Program-made: the position numbers and the translations under genes
Assembly (NCBI GenBank): GCA_027064085.1
Contig: JAMOQH010000040.1
Coordinates: 1 to 58,202, forward strand
Source of the DNA: a bacterium
GTDB lineage: Bacteria; UBP6; JAFGXH01
Reading direction: 5' to 3'
Length of the DNA: 58,202 nt
The notes under the pieces: model-generated
Seen by the model: only the letters and a program-made list of their open reading frames with translations
Told to the model about the DNA's origin: nothing
Database searches by the model: none
Part shown: piece by piece, positions 9,001 through 16,419 of the stretch
Position numbering within the stretch: the first letter of the stretch is position 1
How the letters are laid out: each line of letters begins with the position of its first letter

Positions 9001-10038
9001 ATGTTTAAGAAGTTTTTGCTTTTGTTTTTTATTTCTTTAGTCTTTATTTCTTGCGGAGAAGACAAAAATACTGATAAAAAAGATTTGTGTAAGGGTGTTG
9101 TTTGCCAAAATGATGGAACTTGTAAAGAGGGAAAATGTGAGTGCAAAGAGGGTTTTACTGGAGACACTTGTGAAACTGAAATCACCGTAGATAAGTGCAG
9201 TCCTAATCCATGTAAAAATAGTGGAGTTTGTAGTGTAACAAGTGATGGTTTTACTTGTGATTGTAGTAACACAGGTTATGAAGGAGATACTTGTGAAACT
9301 GAAATCACCGTAGATAAGTGTAATCCTAATCCATGTAAAAATAGTGGAGTTTGTAGTGTAACAACTGATGGTTTTACTTGTGATTGTAGTAACACAGGTT
9401 ATGAAGGAGATACTTGTGAAACTGAAATCACCGTAGACAACTGTAATCCTAATCCATGTAAAAATAATGGAGTTTGTAGTGCAACAACTGATGGTTTTAC
9501 TTGCGACTGTAGTAATACTGGTTATGAAGGTGATACTTGTGAAACTGAAATTACTGGAGGATGTATAGATAATAGTACTTGTGATGATGGTGATCCTTGT
9601 ACTGTTGATTCCTGTGACATTGTAACAGGTTTTTGTATGCACTATATTGGTAATGATGGACTTATTTGTGATGATGGGGATCCTACAACAATAAATGATG
9701 CTTGTAATTCTGGAGTTTGTGAAGGAACTAGTGCAGAAACTTGTGATGATGGTATAAAAAATCAAAATGAAAGTGATATTGATTGTGGCGGTAGTTGTTC
9801 AGGTTGTAGTGCGGGAGAAAGTTGTAATAATGTTCTTGATTGTAGCAGAGGACTTAGTTGCACGAGAGGAGTTTGTACTGATACAGTTACAGAAACTTGT
9901 AGCGATGGCATAAAAAACCAAGATGAAACTGATATTGATTGTGGCGGTAGTTGTTCAGGTTGTAGTGCGGGAGAAAGTTGTAATAATGTTCTTGATTGTA
10001 GTAGGGGACTTAGTTGCACGAGAGGAGTTTGTAATTAA
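9001..10038 (+). CDS. EGF-repeat lipoprotein
   Basis: 345-residue predicted lipoprotein: signal MFKKFLLLFFISLVFISC with lipobox FISC and GGAGG at 8991-8995. Domains in order: one divergent EGF-like unit (residues 34-57); three almost identical EGF units (CNPNPCKNSGVC...CDCSNTGYEGDTC, about residues 58-180); a Cys-rich unit with CDDGDPCTVDSCD; and two near-identical 52-residue units with DCGGSCSGCSAGESC. Both repeat types are known from secreted proteins of Myxococcota, and such proteins need many disulfides. It is the next gene after the DsbA protein. Function is unknown; extracellular adhesion or binding is the usual guess for EGF arrays. Confidence 0.85.
   Translation: MFKKFLLLFFISLVFISCGEDKNTDKKDLCKGVVCQNDGTCKEGKCECKEGFTGDTCETEITVDKCSPNPCKNSGVCSVTSDGFTCDCSNTGYEGDTCETEITVDKCNPNPCKNSGVCSVTTDGFTCDCSNTGYEGDTCETEITVDNCNPNPCKNNGVCSATTDGFTCDCSNTGYEGDTCETEITGGCIDNSTCDDGDPCTVDSCDIVTGFCMHYIGNDGLICDDGDPTTINDACNSGVCEGTSAETCDDGIKNQNESDIDCGGSCSGCSAGESCNNVLDCSRGLSCTRGVCTDTVTETCSDGIKNQDETDIDCGGSCSGCSAGESCNNVLDCSRGLSCTRGVCN
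9172..9540 (+). repeat. Three tandem 123-bp repeats (EGF units)
   Basis: Each unit begins GAAACTGAAAT(C/T)AC and encodes 41 residues. Units start at 9172, 9295 and 9418, with the next GAAACT at 9541. They are nearly identical at the DNA level, so copy number could change by slippage or recombination. Confidence 0.9.
9736..10035 (+). repeat. Two tandem 156-bp repeats (DCGGSCSGC units)
   Basis: Copies begin at 9736 and 9892, each encoding up to 52 residues; long stretches are identical between the copies. The second copy ends at the gene's stop. Confidence 0.88.
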
Positions 10039-10043
10039 AAATA

Positions 10044-10090
10044 ATTTTAGACCTAGACTAAAATTTCCATGGAAAATTTGACTAGTCAAA
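10044..10090. repeat. Three adjacent palindromes
   Basis: ATTTTAG-7 nt-CTAAAAT (10044-10064), TTTCCATGGAAA (10064-10075) and TTTGACTAGTCAAA (10077-10090) lie end to end between the EGF gene and the next operon's promoter. None has a T run, so they could be protein-binding sites rather than a terminator. Confidence 0.5.
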
Positions 10091-10140
10091 GTTGAAATGG
10101 CAAAAATCTTATACAATATAAATAACAAAGTAAAAATACC

Positions 10141-10169
10141 TTGATAAACGAATAACAATCTAATATAAT
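10141..10169 (+). promoter_or_regulatory. Promoter of the MotA/VWA operon
   Basis: TTGATA (10141-10146), exactly 17 bases, TATAAT (10164-10169). The expected start of transcription near 10176 is followed by AGAGG and ATG 10206. Confidence 0.75.
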
Positions 10170-10205
10170 ACGCCCTTATTGTTATACTTAATTTTAAGAG
10201 GTAAT

Positions 10206-10991
10206 ATGAGAAATGAATCAAGTAAGGGAAATTGGATCGCATTACTAGTATCAGTACTTATTGCAGTTGCTTTTATAGGAGCTTTAACTGTTTTTATTGG
10301 CGGAAGTCGCTCTGGTAACTTATTAATTGGTGAAACTAGCATGGCTGTTTATCCCTTTACTTTACAAAATATAATGCATTTATTTTTCTTTATTGGTTTA
10401 GGGCAATTAATGGTAAGATGGAAAAGTACAACTAGAGAAAATGTATTTTTAAATGAAATGGGTTTTTTACCTACTAGCGAAGCTGATAGTTTAAATACCG
10501 ATGCTGAAATACAAGAAATTAAAACAAGAGTTGAAAAGGCTGCAAATAGTAGTGCTTTTTTACCTGATTTAATAAATGTGAGTATAAATCAGTATTTTAA
10601 AACACATTCTGTAAGTGATACCTTATCTGTTTTAAACAGTAATTTAGAGTTAGAAACTCATAGGCTAGATTTAAGATATTCAATGACTAAATATGTTGTA
10701 TGGGCTATTCCTACTTTTGGTTTTATAGGAACAGTTGTTGGTATTGCTCAGGCTCTTGGAAACCTAAATATTGATGATTTGACAGGTGAAAAAAAAGCTG
10801 CCGCATTTAAGGTTTTAACATCAAATCTTGGGCTTGCATTTGATACAACAATAATATCACTAGCTTTATCGGCAATACTTGTATTTATTTTACATGTTGT
10901 GCAGAAAGGAGAAGAAGAAAGTGTTAATAAAGCAGGGCAATATGTTCTTAGAAATTTAATTAATAGAATTAGTCCTGAAAAAAATAAATAG
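10206..10991 (+). CDS. MotA/TolQ/ExbB-family proton channel protein
   Basis: 261-residue inner-membrane protein. AGAGG lies before ATG 10206. Helices are near residues 10-31, 55-72, 160-182 and 208-235. The third holds the family signature WAIPTFGFIGTVVGIAQAL and the fourth LGLAFDTTIISLALS, equivalent to the GTVxG and polar Thr segments lining the proton path in TolQ/ExbB. A cytoplasmic region separates helices 2 and 3, as in this family. Partners of this family are ExbD/TolR/MotB proteins; the next gene (8-base gap) starts with just such a helix. Together they probably form a proton-driven stator. The physiological task is unknown. Confidence 0.82.
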   Translation: MRNESSKGNWIALLVSVLIAVAFIGALTVFIGGSRSGNLLIGETSMAVYPFTLQNIMHLFFFIGLGQLMVRWKSTTRENVFLNEMGFLPTSEADSLNTDAEIQEIKTRVEKAANSSAFLPDLINVSINQYFKTHSVSDTLSVLNSNLELETHRLDLRYSMTKYVVWAIPTFGFIGTVVGIAQALGNLNIDDLTGEKKAAAFKVLTSNLGLAFDTTIISLALSAILVFILHVVQKGEEESVNKAGQYVLRNLINRISPEKNK

Positions 10992-10999
10992 GAGTTAAA

Positions 11000-12085
11000 A
11001 TGCAACGAAGAAATAAAGAGGTTACAATCTTTAATCTTTCTATGCTTGATGTTATGACAGGAGCGTTGGGTGCAGTTATGATTATTATGATAGTGCTTTT
11101 AACTCAAAAGATTGGTGCAGAAGAGGATAAATCTCCTACTAAATTATCTCAAAATGCTGATTCTTTAGCTAAAAATGCTAAGAAATTAACTCAAAAGGCA
11201 ATAGAGTTATCTAAAAAAGACAAGGAAACTCAAAAGGAAACAAAAGAATTGGTTAAAAAAGCAACAGAGTTATCTAAAAAAGCTATTGAGTTAACTAAAA
11301 AAGCTTTAGAAATAACAAAACAGAAAATTTTTCTAAAAGAATGGGAAGCAGAATTAAAAAAGAGAGAACAAGTTGTTAAGAAAAAAGAAAAAGAACTAAA
11401 AGTTAAACCAAAGAAAATTGTTGAATCTGGTGGAAAAGTAGGTTTTAAAATACCTAAAAATGTTGTGCTTATGATTGATTTATCTGGAAGCATGACAGAT
11501 AATCCAGATCATGAAAATAGAATGGACCAAGTTAGAGCTGGTTTAAAAATGATGATTGCAACAATGAGTAATGAATCAAAAGTTGATATAGTATTCTTTC
11601 CTACTTTTGCTAATTTAAAAGATACTGCAAGCTGTAAAGCTTTGTATACAATTCCTGCAGAATGTAAGGGAAAAAGAAGAGATTTAGCCTATAAAGATAA
11701 AAATTTAAACTGTTATAAATATGGGAGCTTTAATAATAAATTAATATCTTTAGATAATGATAAGGTTAAGTATGATTTTTATAAAAAAATATCTTGTTTA
11801 AAAGCAAACTGGAATACTCCAACAATTCCTGCATTAAAATATGTTTTAGAAAATTATAAAGATGCGGAAGGTGTTATTCTTTATAGTGATGGTACTCCCG
11901 ATACAATGAAAGAAGGAGAATCGGCAGATGAATTAGTTGCTGAAGTTAAGGCTTTAAATAAAGATAATAAAAAAATATATACTATTGGTGTAGGAAGCGA
12001 GTTTAGAAATAATAAAAATACACCAGCTGTTAATTTTCTAAAGAAATTAGCTAGTGATAACAATGGACATTTTGTTGGCTTTTAA
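11000..12085 (+). CDS. ExbD-like membrane helix fused to coiled coil and von Willebrand A domain
   Basis: 361 residues. The N-terminus reads FNLSMLDVMTGALGAVMIIM with Asp17 at the start of the only membrane helix, matching the FIDVMLVLLIIF pattern of ExbD/TolR where that Asp carries the proton. Residues 45-135 are a Lys/Glu-rich heptad coiled coil of repeated (A/T)ELSKKA-type units. Residues about 150-361 form a VWA domain with MIDAS residues D160, S162 and S164 (IDLSGS), then VILYSDGTPD and IYTIGVGSEF. The domain should be periplasmic. AGGAG precedes the ATG. It sits directly behind the ExbB-like gene, so the pair looks like a stator whose usual peptidoglycan-binding or TonB-like domain is replaced by a metal-dependent ligand-binding domain. 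Confidence 0.8.
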   Translation: MQRRNKEVTIFNLSMLDVMTGALGAVMIIMIVLLTQKIGAEEDKSPTKLSQNADSLAKNAKKLTQKAIELSKKDKETQKETKELVKKATELSKKAIELTKKALEITKQKIFLKEWEAELKKREQVVKKKEKELKVKPKKIVESGGKVGFKIPKNVVLMIDLSGSMTDNPDHENRMDQVRAGLKMMIATMSNESKVDIVFFPTFANLKDTASCKALYTIPAECKGKRRDLAYKDKNLNCYKYGSFNNKLISLDNDKVKYDFYKKISCLKANWNTPTIPALKYVLENYKDAEGVILYSDGTPDTMKEGESADELVAEVKALNKDNKKIYTIGVGSEFRNNKNTPAVNFLKKLASDNNGHFVGF

Positions 12086-12123
12086 GTAGATATAATATTT
12101 ATATGTATATGAATTGAGGAGAT

Positions 12124-13152
12124 ATGGATAGTAGTAAGATGCTTGAATTCAAAGTTGGAATTGTTGTGATTATAACTATATCAATTGCAGCTGCTTTTAT
12201 TATATTTATGGGGGATTTTAAATCTGAAAAAGGAATTAATATTTTTGTTGATTATACTTTTTCTGGTTCAATAAAAGATGGAGCTGCTGTTAAAATATCT
12301 GGTATAAAGGTTGGGGTAGTTAAAAAAGTTGAATTTAAGCATGGTAAGAAAAACAAATTTGGTAAAAATATTCTTGTTAGATTGCATATCTTTATCAACA
12401 ATAAATATAGAGATACAGTAAGGGAAAATGCAGTTTTTTATATTACAACAGCAGGCATACTTGGAGAGTTGTATGTTGAAGTTAATCCCGGTGATTTTAA
12501 CAAAAAAGAATTAGCTGATAAGTCAGTTGTAATGGGAATTGCTCCACCTAAAATGGATTTAATGTTAACACAAGCTTCACAATTATTAGACTCTGCATCA
12601 AAATTGCTTAATGAAAATGGAGATCTAATCACTGATTTATTATCTGAATTATATACTTTAACTAAGTCAGCAAATTCAATAATAAAAGAAAATAGAGAAA
12701 AAATTACATCTGTATTAAATTCTACTGATGATTTATTGAAAAATTCTGTGAAATTAACAAATTCTGCAAATAATATAGTCGGAGATGGTCATAAAATCAG
12801 AAATATGATTTCAGACCTTGCAAATATGATTAGTAAAATAAATAAAAAATTAGACCCTATGTTAAATTCTGTTGATACAACCTTATTATCTGCAAATGAT
12901 CTTTTAATTGAAACAAATGGATTTCTTAAAAAAAATAAAGATAATATAGGCAAGCTAATAGACAATTCTGTTAAACTTACAGATAAAACCAACGATACTT
13001 TAAATACTACAAATAAAATGTTAAATGATGTTTATGATGGAAAAGGAAATATTGGTAAGTTTTTTAAGGGTAGTGAAATTTACTATGCTGTAAAGGAATT
13101 GGTATTTACTCTAAAAAAAGATCCATGGAAGGTTATGTGGAGAGGAGAATAA
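12124..13152 (+). CDS. MCE/MlaD-family protein
   Basis: 342 residues. One N-terminal membrane helix (residues 8-30) is followed by an MCE domain (about 38-118: VKISGIKVGVVKKVEF, TAGILGELYVEVNPG) and a long helical region to about 325. MCE proteins form periplasmic rings or tubes that pass lipids between membranes, normally with an MlaE-type permease and MlaF-type ATPase; neither is encoded nearby. GAGGAG lies before the ATG. It stands between the VWA and CvpA genes in one transcription unit. The MCE assignment is firm; its link to the ExbB/VWA pair is inferred from position. Confidence 0.82.
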   Translation: MDSSKMLEFKVGIVVIITISIAAAFIIFMGDFKSEKGINIFVDYTFSGSIKDGAAVKISGIKVGVVKKVEFKHGKKNKFGKNILVRLHIFINNKYRDTVRENAVFYITTAGILGELYVEVNPGDFNKKELADKSVVMGIAPPKMDLMLTQASQLLDSASKLLNENGDLITDLLSELYTLTKSANSIIKENREKITSVLNSTDDLLKNSVKLTNSANNIVGDGHKIRNMISDLANMISKINKKLDPMLNSVDTTLLSANDLLIETNGFLKKNKDNIGKLIDNSVKLTDKTNDTLNTTNKMLNDVYDGKGNIGKFFKGSEIYYAVKELVFTLKKDPWKVMWRGE

Positions 13153-13155
13153 TAA

Positions 13156-13947
13156 ATGATTATTGACTTAGTTTTAGCTGGAGGAGCGTTGCTTTGGGCA
13201 ATATTAGGCTATATGTCTGGTGCATTGAAGCAAATATTTAAATTAGTTGTTATTATTGCATCATATTTTGCAGCAAAACCTATTTCTAAAATGTTTACGG
13301 GAAATGTTGAAAATTTAACAGGCCTTCCTAAAGAAATGGCTACGGGAATATCTTTAATGCTTGTTTGGTTTATTATTGCACTGATTTTATCTATAATTTC
13401 TTCTATAATTATAAGAAAGTTATTTGATTTAGGTGGTAGTGAGCTAAAAGGAATAGATTCAATAGGTGGGCTTTTATTATCTTCTTTAAAATATTTGGCA
13501 GTAATTTATCTTTTGATTGCATCAATACTATCTTTCAGGATGTTTCTTAATAGTAAATTTCCATCATTTATAGATAAATTGGATGAGTCAAATATAGTTG
13601 GCTTTATTGAAAATAATAATTTTTTAAATGATGTTGAAAGAGTAGAATTTCCTTCAAGACTAAGTAAAATTGCTATTTTACCTTCAGTAATGCCTAAAAT
13701 AGGGAATGATTGTCTAAAAATGCATAAAGCTAAAATTGCTCCTAATTTTTGTTATAATTTACTTAAATTAGCTCCTAAAACTAAAGATGGAAAAATAAAT
13801 GTTTTAGATAAAGATTTCAGAAAAATTTTGCAAGATCCTTCATTTAAAAAATATATAATGAGTAAAAAAGTAGGGTATTGGATTAAAAAGGCTCAAAAAG
13901 AAAGAAAAACAGGTGTTAAATTAAAAAATAAAAAAGAGGAAAAATGA
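13156..13947 (+). CDS. CvpA-family membrane protein
   Basis: 263 residues with several hydrophobic helices in the first 130 residues and the CvpA pattern (IDLVLAGGALLWAILGYMSGALKQ, then LGGSELKGIDSIGGLLLSSLKY). CvpA was named for colicin V production in E. coli and is linked to envelope integrity; its biochemistry is unclear. This protein has a longer polar C-terminal half than the usual 160-170 residue form. It follows the MCE gene by three bases and overlaps the next gene by four (ATGA), so the three are probably co-translated. Confidence 0.72.
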   Translation: MIIDLVLAGGALLWAILGYMSGALKQIFKLVVIIASYFAAKPISKMFTGNVENLTGLPKEMATGISLMLVWFIIALILSIISSIIIRKLFDLGGSELKGIDSIGGLLLSSLKYLAVIYLLIASILSFRMFLNSKFPSFIDKLDESNIVGFIENNNFLNDVERVEFPSRLSKIAILPSVMPKIGNDCLKMHKAKIAPNFCYNLLKLAPKTKDGKINVLDKDFRKILQDPSFKKYIMSKKVGYWIKKAQKERKTGVKLKNKKEEK

Positions 13948-15026
13948 GTAAATTATTTTATCAAACGGTTTTTGGAAATGGAGAATTGCTTACTCCTATA
14001 ATAGAAAAAAAATTTGAAGAAAACAATATAATAGATTTGGTATCTGTTTCTGCTTATAAAAAAGATTTTGAATTAATAAAAAAAATATATCAGAAGAGTA
14101 CAGAACAAGAAAATGAAGATTTTGAACTTTTAGATGAACTTATATTTTATTTAGCTTACTTTAAAGATGGAATAGAATTATTAGAAAAAATATATGAAGT
14201 TACTAAAAATAGTAAATTAAGATTAGAGATAATTTCTTCTATAACAGAAATTGATAGAGAAAAGGGGGGCGAGTACATAAAAGAGTATGTTAGTTCTGAT
14301 GATTTAGGAAAATTGAGTATAGGGATTTATTTAATTGATAGATTCAATGTTGTTGAATTAAAAAAAGAATTGATTCAAGTAATGAGTAGACCTATGCTTG
14401 AAGATTTAAAATATCAGGCATTATTTACATTAGGTAAATTAAAATATGAAAAGATATTACCTCTTCTTTTAAAAGGTACTGTTAATAAAAATGACCAACA
14501 ACTTTTATATATAGAAGCAATAAAAAATTTTGATGATGAAAAGATAAAAAATATTTTAGTAAAAGAAGCAAAAAAAATGTTTCAAGATAAATTAATTAAA
14601 TTGAAGTTGGCTCAAATTATATATCCATATAATAAAGATGTTGCTAATTCTATATTTGCTAAATTTTTAAAATCTAAAAAGCTAGATATACAAGGTTTTA
14701 CTATTGAATTGATTGCAAGTTTAAAAAATGATAAATTTATTAATGAAGTAAGTGAAATATTTAAGTCTTCTCAGTCATTTAATAAAGCTAATGCTATTAT
14801 GTATTTTAGAAAGATAAATTATAGCTCTAAACTAAAGGATTTACAAGAATTTTATTTTTCTGATAATGCTAATAATAATATGAAGATGGAAATATTAAAA
14901 TTTGTTTCTGAAGTTGATAAAGATGAGAATTCAATTAAAGAGTTTCTAGAAAGATTACCTGAAAATGATAAAAAGATATTATTAAAAAATATTATTGATA
15001 ACTCACTAAAGAAAAGGAATGTATAG
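13944..15026 (+). CDS. HEAT-like helical repeat protein, unknown function
   Basis: 360 residues, no signal peptide or membrane helix, so cytoplasmic. It is built of helical pairs resembling HEAT repeats (for example EDLKYQALFTLGKLKYEKILPLLLKG and QLLYIEAIKNFDDEKIKNILVKEA), without invariant catalytic residues. It overlaps the CvpA gene by four bases and abuts thymidylate kinase with no gap, so it is inside the operon. HEAT proteins usually act as binding scaffolds. No specific family is recognised. Confidence 0.6.
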   Translation: MSKLFYQTVFGNGELLTPIIEKKFEENNIIDLVSVSAYKKDFELIKKIYQKSTEQENEDFELLDELIFYLAYFKDGIELLEKIYEVTKNSKLRLEIISSITEIDREKGGEYIKEYVSSDDLGKLSIGIYLIDRFNVVELKKELIQVMSRPMLEDLKYQALFTLGKLKYEKILPLLLKGTVNKNDQQLLYIEAIKNFDDEKIKNILVKEAKKMFQDKLIKLKLAQIIYPYNKDVANSIFAKFLKSKKLDIQGFTIELIASLKNDKFINEVSEIFKSSQSFNKANAIMYFRKINYSSKLKDLQEFYFSDNANNNMKMEILKFVSEVDKDENSIKEFLERLPENDKKILLKNIIDNSLKKRNV

Positions 15027-15671
15027 ATGGGTTTTACTAGAGAATATGTTGAAAAGAAAGGATTATTTTTAGTTTTTGAAGGAACTGATGGTGCAGGAAC
15101 AACTACTCAAACCAAATTGTTAAAAAATATTTTGGTAAAAAAGGGTTATAAAGTTTTGCTAACATCGGAACCATCTACTGAATTTATCGGAACTACTATT
15201 AGGCAAATATTAAATGGTAGGATTACTTCAAAAACATCAGAAGAAATAGATCCTAAAACAATTGCATTATTATTTGCTGCGGATAGATTAGATCATTCTC
15301 AAAATGTTATTATACCTGCTTTAAAAAATGGTTATATTGTTATCTCGGACAGATATAAACTATCCTCCTTTGTGTATCAGGGAAAATTTACCAAAGATGA
15401 GTCTTGGGTTGAATTAATAAATAAATATGCACTTGAACCTGATATGACATTCTTTATAGATATTAATGGTGAAAAAGCATTTGAAAGAATTAGTAGAAAT
15501 AGATCTTCTCTAGATATTTTTGAAAAAAGGGAATTTGTTATTGATGTAGCAAATAGGTATAGAAAAGTATTTAAAAAATATAGGAACACAAAATTATTTA
15601 CAGTTGATGGAAGTTTAAATATTAATAATATTAATAAATTAATTACAAATTCACTTAAATCTCTTTTTTAA
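15027..15671 (+). CDS. tmk: Thymidylate kinase
   Basis: 214 residues, standard length. It phosphorylates dTMP to dTDP for DNA synthesis. The family marks are the P-loop region FEGTDGAGTTTQ (residues 18-29), the DRY motif (SDRYKLSSFVYQG), EPD..F.ID and a C-terminal helix. The Walker A Lys that normally follows GAG is Thr (GAGTTT rather than GAGKTT). I recall this variant in some Myxococcota-type sequences but cannot confirm it here. It ends the plus-strand operon, and its last 17 bases overlap the convergent permease gene. Essential housekeeping at the end of an envelope-protein operon would tie the two expression levels together. Confidence 0.87.
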   Translation: MGFTREYVEKKGLFLVFEGTDGAGTTTQTKLLKNILVKKGYKVLLTSEPSTEFIGTTIRQILNGRITSKTSEEIDPKTIALLFAADRLDHSQNVIIPALKNGYIVISDRYKLSSFVYQGKFTKDESWVELINKYALEPDMTFFIDINGEKAFERISRNRSSLDIFEKREFVIDVANRYRKVFKKYRNTKLFTVDGSLNINNINKLITNSLKSLF

Positions 15672-16419
15672 ATAATACTTCAAACTTTAGTTTTATATTG
15701 TTTATAATATAGCTTAATTCAAAGATAAATGAGTACATTATTGCAACAACTATATATAAATTCTTATAGTTTTTATTTTGAATAAAAACATTTATCATTG
15801 TTCCTATGCTTGGGTATTTATATATTTGAATGATGTTAATAAATGAAATAATAAATTCAAGAACAATAAACCAAATTATTGTTTCTAAAAAGAAAATTGC
15901 TATAGGAATTGTTATTATTGGTAAAATGTGTTTTCTTATTATTTCAAATCTTTTTAAGCCCATGGAATAAAGAGCATTAATAAATTCCTTGTTTTCAATT
16001 TCACTAATCTCTTGTATGAGGGTGTTAGAGAAACTATATCCTCTAATTATTGAAACTATTAGAATTAAGTTTAATGTTGTTATTGGAGAGAATAGAAATA
16101 GTAAAATAAATATATATAGTATTTCGGGGAAAATAAATATATTATCTAGAATAATTTTTATTATTCTAATGCTCTTTGTCAAATTAATTAAAATAAGTAC
16201 TATGCCAACGAGCATAGACACTAGAGCAACTCCTAATGATAATATTATGGATTTTCCTAGTGAATATAATATGTTATTGTAATTCAGAGTGGTACTTGTT
16301 GTGTAATCAAATATTAAAAAATAAATAATAATAAAACTTAAAAAAAAGTAGAAAAAACTATGTTGCCAATTTATTAAAAATTTTATATTTGAAAATAATT
16401 TTTTAATTATTTGTTTCAT
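15655..16419 (-). CDS. ABC transporter permease, Opp/DppC-like
   Basis: 254-residue inner-membrane protein with about six helices. The cytoplasmic EAA loop is visible as EFINALYSMGLKRFEIIRKHILPI, which docks the ATPase in importers of the binding-protein-dependent class. It overlaps the upstream permease gene by 17 bases, so the two should form the membrane dimer. No ATPase or binding protein is encoded nearby. The substrate is unknown; peptide-type import is suggested by the OppB-like partner. Confidence 0.75.
   Translation of the reverse strand: MKQIIKKLFSNIKFLINWQHSFFYFFLSFIIIYFLIFDYTTSTTLNYNNILYSLGKSIILSLGVALVSMLVGIVLILINLTKSIRIIKIILDNIFIFPEILYIFILLFLFSPITTLNLILIVSIIRGYSFSNTLIQEISEIENKEFINALYSMGLKRFEIIRKHILPIITIPIAIFFLETIIWFIVLEFIISFINIIQIYKYPSIGTMINVFIQNKNYKNLYIVVAIMYSFIFELSYIINNIKLKFEVLFKKEI

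Noticed and set aside
9037-9765. Long minus-strand frame opposite the EGF gene
   Set aside because: Its Thr/Ser/Ile repeats mirror the EGF tandem repeats; the plus-strand gene has the signal peptide and ribosome site.
10206-12085. Zorya anti-phage system (ZorA/ZorB)
   Set aside because: The second protein has a VWA domain rather than the OmpA/MotB peptidoglycan-binding domain, and no ZorC/D/E-like gene follows.
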